From Exobacillus caeni (lineage in GTDB: Bacteria; Bacillota; Bacilli; Bacillales; Guptibacillaceae), in NCBI RefSeq assembly GCF_005747095.1, contig NZ_SWLG01000006.1, forward strand, positions 124,001 through 188,000: a stretch of 64,000 nucleotides of DNA, read 5' to 3'. Position numbers and translations under genes: made by a program. Below the pieces are notes generated by a model that had not been told where the DNA came from, did no database searches, and saw nothing but the letters and a program-made list of their open reading frames with translations. Positions 59,079-64,000 of this stretch are shown here, one piece after another; position 1 is the first letter of the stretch; every line of letters starts with the position of its first letter.

Positions 59079-60242
59079 ATGGATATTAATGTATTGTTCA
59101 AAGGTTTAGAACAAGGGAAAATACGATATGAATCTCTTCCGTCCTTGCAATATGTCATGCAAGAAGCAGGATTTAAAGTAGATTATAAGATGAGAGACAA
59201 AACTTTGGATATTCAACCTGGACTGTCGGCCAAACGTGTGTCGGTCATTCCACTCGCTCAGAATGAAATGGAGCAGAATGTGGTAAAGCTAGTGAAACGG
59301 TTCCTAAAGACTAATGGAGTGGAGCTTATCAGTGATGCTCAATCAGACAAAAGAGGTTTTGTAGACCTTCGTTTACAACTTGATATCGGTGTGACCGAAC
59401 ATATATATGAACCAGAAATGCAATTGATCCACTCTGAAAAGGGCCCACAAATGACTCGTTTTTTACAAAATGAATGTACTAAAGAGAAATTGACAGTGAA
59501 AGTTATAGAAAATAATGACCACCAATATTCGGATTTTGCAATGATTTTAAAACTTCCTGAGGGCAAATCAGATATGGAACCGCTTTTGGAGAAGTTTTCT
59601 GTTATGTTAACGATGGGAATTCTGGATCAATTAAGAGAAACTACTAAATTACCGTTGTTATCTTTTATGCCTCTTATAAATTTTCTTCAAATAGATGCAA
59701 AAAAAACTGTGCCCATAAAAGAAAACAGTCATGCTTATAGAAAACAACTATCATCTCCCGAAAAAGCGACAGTTCAGGCAGAGGTATTCTTCGATTATCA
59801 ATTGATTCTAAATAGAAAAATACCTGGAAAGATAAAACTCCTATGTGATTTGCATATACAAAATACTGGTAACCGAATGCTAACTTCCCCTGTGATTTGT
59901 TTACGTTCTTCACCAGCAGATAGTATTAATGTAACAGGGCAAATTTTGCCTCCTAAACGTGCGAGTACATTAGGAGTACAAACAAACGCTGGAACAATAG
60001 GGTGGAAATTTATATATGATAACTGGCTTGATCAATTAAAAGAAAAGGGGGAAGCCTGGATTACTTCCATCCATAAGGTCCAAATTGAACCAGGACAAAC
60101 AGAAACCCTCTCTAATATCCAGATGAGTTTACTGGAGGCTGAACAGGTTGATAATTTTATAGTGGAAGGGTTTGTGTTTTTTAAAGAGCAGGGAGTTGAA
60201 TTCGAAGCAAATAACAGTATTTCGGTTTCTTTGCAGGGTTAA
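59079..60242 (+). CDS. Hypothetical protein (387 aa)
   Basis: Soluble. The N-terminal half is alpha/beta (AKRVSVIPLAQNEMEQNVVK then LVKRFLKTNGVELISD), with a spacing of conserved-looking blocks that faintly recalls amidase_3 folds. The C-terminal half is beta-rich (IKLLCDLHIQNTGNRMLTSPVICLR...) like an adhesin or coat domain. AGAAGGAGG precedes the ATG. Followed 37 bases later by the DUF1360 gene. Confidence 0.75.
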   Translation: MDINVLFKGLEQGKIRYESLPSLQYVMQEAGFKVDYKMRDKTLDIQPGLSAKRVSVIPLAQNEMEQNVVKLVKRFLKTNGVELISDAQSDKRGFVDLRLQLDIGVTEHIYEPEMQLIHSEKGPQMTRFLQNECTKEKLTVKVIENNDHQYSDFAMILKLPEGKSDMEPLLEKFSVMLTMGILDQLRETTKLPLLSFMPLINFLQIDAKKTVPIKENSHAYRKQLSSPEKATVQAEVFFDYQLILNRKIPGKIKLLCDLHIQNTGNRMLTSPVICLRSSPADSINVTGQILPPKRASTLGVQTNAGTIGWKFIYDNWLDQLKEKGEAWITSIHKVQIEPGQTETLSNIQMSLLEAEQVDNFIVEGFVFFKEQGVEFEANNSISVSLQG

Positions 60243-60279
60243 TGAAAAGATACTTCGGCAAATGAAAGGATGAACAAGA

Positions 60280-60624
60280 ATGTTTGATATTAATTGGCTA
60301 GACCTAATCATTATCATTCTTGCTTCCTACAGATTAACCCATCTTATTGTTTTTGATGAAATAACTTCATTTATCCGTAGTCCCTTTGTTAGTATTTCGT
60401 ATAATGAAGATGCTTCCGGACAAATGATCCAAAATATTGAAATCAAAGGGTCTGGTTTACGTTATTGGATAGGTTTACTGTTAAGTTGCTACTGGTGTGT
60501 TGGGATATGGAGTTCAACAGCATTGGTTTTGCTTTATCTTTTTTGCCCACTGACTTTTCCGATTTTACTTATCCTTGCTGTGGCAGGTGCGGCAGCATTT
60601 ATAGAATCAAAAACGACTTTCTAA
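60280..60624 (+). CDS. DUF1360 membrane protein (YjcA-like, sporulation)
   Basis: 114 aa with about three membrane segments. The DUF1360 signature LASYRLTHLIVFDEIT...RSPF and SCYWCVGIWSS are present. B. subtilis YjcA, a sporulation protein, belongs here. GGATGAACAAG is a weak ribosome site. Terminator at 60639-60668. Confidence 0.85.
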   Translation: MFDINWLDLIIIILASYRLTHLIVFDEITSFIRSPFVSISYNEDASGQMIQNIEIKGSGLRYWIGLLLSCYWCVGIWSSTALVLLYLFCPLTFPILLILAVAGAAAFIESKTTF

Positions 60625-60638
60625 AACATTAATAAAAA

Positions 60639-60668
60639 AAACAACCCGGCCAGATTGCCGGGTTGTTT
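60639..60668. terminator. Bidirectional terminator
   Basis: AAACAACCCGGC/GCCGGGTTGTTT perfect arms between convergent genes. Confidence 0.92.
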
Positions 60669-60673
60669 ATTAT

Positions 60674-61810
60674 TTACCCTTCAAAACGCTCGCATTCTTC
60701 AACATTTGTATTAGGGACGCTTATTCCATCCAGGATTGCAAGTATTCCTCCTGCGAATCCGCTGCCTAGTTCTCTTATTGTAAGTGTTACTGTGTTGGTT
60801 GTATCATCGAGTGTAAGATCGAAGGTAGCATTCTGTTCCAACTGGCCGGCAAGTTTAAATCTTCCGAACCCTGTTATAGTTAGAGTATCGTCTTCGCATG
60901 TTGGCTGGTTAAACTCAGTGGCTACAAATGTAAAGCTTTGATCTACAGCAGCTTCACCAGTTGGTTCTTCTTGAGGGAAATCAAAGAATTGAACACTTAA
61001 TTCGCTCTGTGACAATGTACACTGGTCACAGATTGTCGTGTTAAGCGTCAATCTTCCTGTTACAGCACTCAATCCTGTGTTATCTCTTACTAGAATTGTT
61101 CTAGTTCCGTCATCACCAGCAGTTGGCAGGCTTGCGCTTCCCTGGCATAAACAGTTATCAGGCGGGAAGAACTCAGGACACTGCTCTGGGAACAGTGGGA
61201 ATCTAGGGCAAGTAGGAGTAACTTCTTCAACCGGAATCGCTTGGCGTGGACCGCAGAATTTAGCTTCCACTTCAAGTTTTACAGGTGCAGTAACCTGTAC
61301 ATCCTTACATACTGATACATCGATAATTACCATGTCACCAAGCATTGGGCTTGTTATAACGGAACAAACAACATCAAAGATGTTACAGTCGATAGTAGTT
61401 CCTTCAGGGTGGCAAAGGATCACATCATCCATGAAGTGTACTGGTACTTCAAAGTCACAAATCTGCATACCGTCACAGAAGAATTGGACACGGATGTGTA
61501 CATGGAAGGAAAGTGTAACAAGCTTCGCACTTTCTACACCGATATTGGCTGGAACTTCTCTAATAATATCGCAACGTGTTGTAGCTGCTCCAGAATCTAC
61601 CCATTCACACGTAGCTGTTACTTCTTCTCCCATATGGCGGCAATCTTCTATAGCCGTAAAACATTCCTCAGGGATTTGAATTTTATTTTTGTCCCGGTTT
61701 GTTAGGACAACCCAGTCATATACTTTAGTAGCTTCAATACATTCAGGGCCGATTAGGTTTGGTGTTTGTTTACCGCGAATGGACTTTACTTTCTTCTTCA
61801 TAAAAAACAT
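60674..61810 (-). CDS. Cysteine-rich spore-surface-type protein
   Basis: 378 aa with about 20 cysteines and no signal peptide. The N-terminal 200 residues are beta-rich with SPOCS-like blocks (LVTLSFHVHIRVQFFCDGMQ, VHFMDDVILCHPEGTTIDCN, VQVTAPVKLEVEAKFCGPRQ); a Cys/Pro-rich linker (CPRFPLFPEQCPEFFPPDNC) joins a C-terminal beta domain (TLTITGFGRFKLAGQLEQNATF). This layout fits self-assembling, disulfide-linked coat or exosporium proteins. AAAGGATAG precedes the ATG; the next ATG is three codons on. Confidence 0.75.
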   Translation of the reverse strand: MFFMKKKVKSIRGKQTPNLIGPECIEATKVYDWVVLTNRDKNKIQIPEECFTAIEDCRHMGEEVTATCEWVDSGAATTRCDIIREVPANIGVESAKLVTLSFHVHIRVQFFCDGMQICDFEVPVHFMDDVILCHPEGTTIDCNIFDVVCSVITSPMLGDMVIIDVSVCKDVQVTAPVKLEVEAKFCGPRQAIPVEEVTPTCPRFPLFPEQCPEFFPPDNCLCQGSASLPTAGDDGTRTILVRDNTGLSAVTGRLTLNTTICDQCTLSQSELSVQFFDFPQEEPTGEAAVDQSFTFVATEFNQPTCEDDTLTITGFGRFKLAGQLEQNATFDLTLDDTTNTVTLTIRELGSGFAGGILAILDGISVPNTNVEECERFEG

Positions 61811-61963
61811 CTATCCTTTCAAATTGTAATTTTCATTTATATACTATGGAAGTGGTTTTTTATTGGTACCCTGAATAAGCAAAAAGAGGCTCGTCCAAAC
61901 AACCCATTATTTACATAAAGAAGCTCTGTTACGGGAATCGAGAGAAAAGAATGTATAAAAAAC

Positions 61964-61985
61964 ACTCCTCTAAAAATAGAGGAGC
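61964..61985 (-). terminator. Terminator after the GT2 gene
   Basis: CTCCTCT/AGAGGAG arms, with a T run on the minus strand, just past the glycosyltransferase stop. Confidence 0.75.
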
Positions 61986-61997
61986 ATGTAAAAAAAA

Positions 61998-62684
61998 TTA
62001 ATCTCTTTCGTTTATTATTTCTATCATTCTCTCCTTACTATTGGCTGCATGTAAATAACGCATTGCTAATTGCTTATTAAGATCAAAATTATCAGTATGT
62101 TGGTAATTTTCTCGAGGATGCCACATATGATAAACGACATTGTTCAATCGTTGGTATTTTCCGCAGACAGCTTTTATAGAAAAAGCAAACGCATCATCTT
62201 CTCCGCCCCACCCGATAAAACGCTCATCAAAGCCTTTTACCGCTTCAAAGCAGTCTCTTTTCACAATGTTTATTCCACCAAGTGTGTAAGCTTTACCTTT
62301 GAATCTCACCTTGAATCTGGGCTTGCTTATGCCAGGCCATTCTGCAGACCCGTTTATCGTTTGATATGTGGATTCTTTTGTAAGGTCTAATATATTAGAG
62401 TATGGAATCACCATTGGAGAGTGGTGAAGTTGTTTTACAGCTTCCATTATTGTCTCTGGACGGCAAACGATGTCCCCGTCTGTAATAACAAATACATTCC
62501 CACTTGCAGCTTGTGCGGCATGATTAATAGACTGAGCTCTTGAAAAGATTTTTGTGCTGCTCTCTCCAATATAAATATCTGCTTGGGAAAGATTTCTTTC
62601 ATAAAACTTGCATACCCATTTAAAAACTTTCTCTCTTGGACCTTTATCTGATTTGTACGGAATGAGTATGGAAAGCCGCTCCAA
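61998..62684 (-). CDS. Family 2 / galactosyltransferase-type glycosyltransferase
   Basis: 228 aa. A GT-A domain starts MERLSILIPYKSDKGPREKV, with FVITDGDIVCRP as the DxD region and the FDERFIGWGGEDDAFAF block typical of galactosyltransferase C-terminal domains. TTG 62684 lies just after AAAGGGGGTA. Divergent from the epimerase gene; both suit glycan synthesis on spore-surface proteins. Confidence 0.85.
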   Translation of the reverse strand: MERLSILIPYKSDKGPREKVFKWVCKFYERNLSQADIYIGESSTKIFSRAQSINHAAQAASGNVFVITDGDIVCRPETIMEAVKQLHHSPMVIPYSNILDLTKESTYQTINGSAEWPGISKPRFKVRFKGKAYTLGGINIVKRDCFEAVKGFDERFIGWGGEDDAFAFSIKAVCGKYQRLNNVVYHMWHPRENYQHTDNFDLNKQLAMRYLHAANSKERMIEIINERD

Positions 62685-62816
62685 CTGTATACCCCCTTTA
62701 AAAAGTGCAATATAAACAGATAGTTATTCTTGCATATCCGCCCTTACAAACAAAAGATGTTTTCATACATTAATAGAGGATGGACAGCGATTCTTGTTTT
62801 AATGGAGGTATTTATC

Positions 62817-63722
62817 TTGAAGATTCTTGTTACAGGCGGCGCTGGTTTTATTGGATCCCACGTCGTGGATACACTAAAAGGAAAGGGTTATCGTGTGGTT
62901 GTATTAGATAATTTAAGCACCGGAAGAAAACAGAATATATCAACAGAAGTTCCTTTTTATAATACGGATATCAAACAGCCATCCCTTGAGAGCATCTTTA
63001 AAGCTGAAAAGCCAGATATTGTGATTCACCAGGCTGCACAAGTATCCGTAAAAAAATCAGTAGAGAACCCTATGCTCGACTGTGAAGAAAACGTGTTGGC
63101 TACGATCAATATATTAAAGTGCTGCCGGCGTTATCACGTAAGAAAAGTAATTTTTGCATCATCGGCTGCTGTATATGGAATACCCCAGTCTTTACCAATA
63201 GAAGAAAATCATGCTTTACGTCCTATTTCTTTTTATGGTTTGTCGAAACGTACGTCTGAAGAATATATTCAGTTATTTCACAGGCACTATGGACTCAACT
63301 ATTCCATCCTGCGCTATTCAAATGTATATGGAGAAAGACAAAATTTACATGGAGAAGCAGGGGTAGTAACATTGTTTCTCAACAACATTGCTTCCCAAAA
63401 AGGGCTAACCATCTATGGTGACGGAACACAAACAAGAGATTTTATAAATGTTAAAGATGTTGCTCAAGCAAACGTGTTGGCGGTCGATAACGGAGACAAT
63501 CAAATCTTTAACATCAGTTCAAACATTTCCACGACCATAAACGATCTGAAGAACGAGTTAATGAAACATAGAGGAGAAGAAACGCCTATCTTATACAAAG
63601 AGCCAAGGCCTGGAGATATTGAGCATAGTTGTTTATCAAATAAAAAAGCCATCGCCCAATTATCCTGGTTTCCCCAATATACGCTTTCAAGAGGGTTGGA
63701 GGAATTAGTGAAGATGATGTAA
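62817..63722 (+). CDS. NAD-dependent sugar epimerase (UDP-glucose 4-epimerase-like)
   Basis: An extended SDR acting on nucleotide sugars. 301 aa: MKILVTGGAGFIGSHVVDTL, DNLSTGRKQN, SSAAVYG and the catalytic YGLSK (written FYGLSKRTSEEY), then YGDGTQTRDFINVKDVAQAN. TTG 62817 lies after ATGGAGG with proper spacing, and the product then starts at the Rossmann strand; the longer frame from 62730 is unlikely. The sulfotransferase gene begins 15 bases later. Confidence 0.9.
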   Translation: MKILVTGGAGFIGSHVVDTLKGKGYRVVVLDNLSTGRKQNISTEVPFYNTDIKQPSLESIFKAEKPDIVIHQAAQVSVKKSVENPMLDCEENVLATINILKCCRRYHVRKVIFASSAAVYGIPQSLPIEENHALRPISFYGLSKRTSEEYIQLFHRHYGLNYSILRYSNVYGERQNLHGEAGVVTLFLNNIASQKGLTIYGDGTQTRDFINVKDVAQANVLAVDNGDNQIFNISSNISTTINDLKNELMKHRGEETPILYKEPRPGDIEHSCLSNKKAIAQLSWFPQYTLSRGLEELVKMM

Positions 63723-63737
63723 TGGAGTGAACATTTT

Positions 63738-64000
63738 ATGACTGAAAAACGAAAAACAATCGCTATACTAGGGTCTGGAAGGTGCGGCACTTCGATGATT
63801 GCCAACTCGATAAGATTGTTAGGAGTGAATCTTGGAAAAGAATTCATTGTTCCAGATGAAACAAATCCAAAAGGCTTCTGGGAGAACCAAAACATCGTCG
63901 ACATTCACAAAAAAATCATCATGGCACTGGGTAATCAAAACACCCCATATCCGCGAGGTTGGTGGAATAAAGCAGAAATCGCCGCTGTCAAACAGGATCT
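63738..64000 (+). CDS. Sulfotransferase-family protein (partial, cut by window end)
   Basis: 87 codons visible. MTEKRKTIAILGSGRCGTSM: the GSGRCGTS loop is the 5'-phosphosulfate (PAPS-binding) motif of sulfotransferases, followed by NPKGFWENQNIVDIHKKI. AATGGAGTG lies before ATG 63738. Probably in one transcript with the epimerase. Confidence 0.85.
   Translation, partial: MTEKRKTIAILGSGRCGTSMIANSIRLLGVNLGKEFIVPDETNPKGFWENQNIVDIHKKIIMALGNQNTPYPRGWWNKAEIAAVKQD

Noticed and set aside
61038-61679. 213-codon frame antisense to the cysteine-rich surface protein
   Set aside because: Composition (Ser/Thr-rich, irregular) is typical of a shadow frame, and the minus-strand frame has coat-like blocks.

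Overview
The window looks like chromosomal DNA of an aerobic, endospore-forming member of the Bacillaceae. The gene order spoVK-hflX-ynbB-glnA-lexA-yneA-yneB-ynzC-tkt-sirA-yneF-ccdA-ccdC-yneK-citB-sspN-tlp-yneP-yneQ-yneR follows the Bacillus subtilis glnA-to-tlp segment. Base composition is AT-rich, Shine-Dalgarno sites are strong, TTG and GTG starts are common, and there are many spore genes (spoVK, sirA, sspP, sspN, tlp, coat-like proteins). I cannot fix the genus from sequence alone. No tRNA, rRNA, CRISPR array, transposase or prophage was seen.

Layout. 1-5.5 kb: end of an unidentified gene, spoVK, hflX, ynbB, then glnA with a GlnR/TnrA box but no glnR next to it. 5.6-8.2 kb: lexA divergent from the SOS operon yneA-yneB-ynzC with three LexA-like boxes, then a YneR-like protein. 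8.4-16.6 kb: tkt, sirA, yneF, a VanY-like lipoprotein, ccdA, an orphan mrpB-like gene, ccdC, yneK and cstA. 16.7-20 kb: a DUF1292 gene and a ykoT-ykoS glycosyltransferase pair. 20.2-21.7 kb: an alcohol dehydrogenase with an apparent AUC start, and a frameshifted small gene. 21.8-25.6 kb: a selenocysteine locus, selB - SelW-like selenoprotein - selA. 25.6-32.2 kb: an intergenic repeat, sspP, citB with CcpC-type boxes, an FbpB-like gene, sspN, tlp, yneP, yneQ and yneR. 32.4-37.2 kb: two GDSL hydrolases flanking a second selenoprotein (HesB/IscA-like) and a thermolysin-family protease, then a UDG-like protein. 37.4-38.7 kb: a signal-peptide precursor, a tiny membrane peptide and a PlcR-like receptor-regulator. 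38.9-49.6 kb: two short-chain dehydrogenases, a lipoprotein, a D-amino-acid aminotransferase, a DEAD-box helicase, a double-headed dynamin (DynA) and a sulfurtransferase. 49.7-64 kb: a probable spore-surface locus with three long coiled-coil proteins, SPOCS-like coat proteins, a JAMM peptidase, a DUF1360 protein, a large cysteine-rich surface protein, two glycosyltransferases, a sugar epimerase and a sulfotransferase cut by the window end.

How the parts fit. The strongest unusual result is a working-looking selenocysteine system in a Bacillus-type genome. selA and selB flank an 80-codon gene with an in-frame UGA in a CxxU motif. About 9 kb away a 97-codon HesB-like gene has UGA at the family's conserved cysteine position. 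Both UGAs are followed by a suitably placed hairpin. Conventional gene finders would miss both genes; selC and selD must lie outside the window. The second notable system is a PlcR/PapR-like peptide quorum-sensing pair: a 43-residue precursor ending in DEDLPWCH, convergent with an HTH-TPR regulator. The third is the 49.7-64 kb region, where coiled-coil proteins sharing a head motif sit among coat-like proteins and sugar-modifying enzymes; I infer a spore-surface filament or glycan assembly role.
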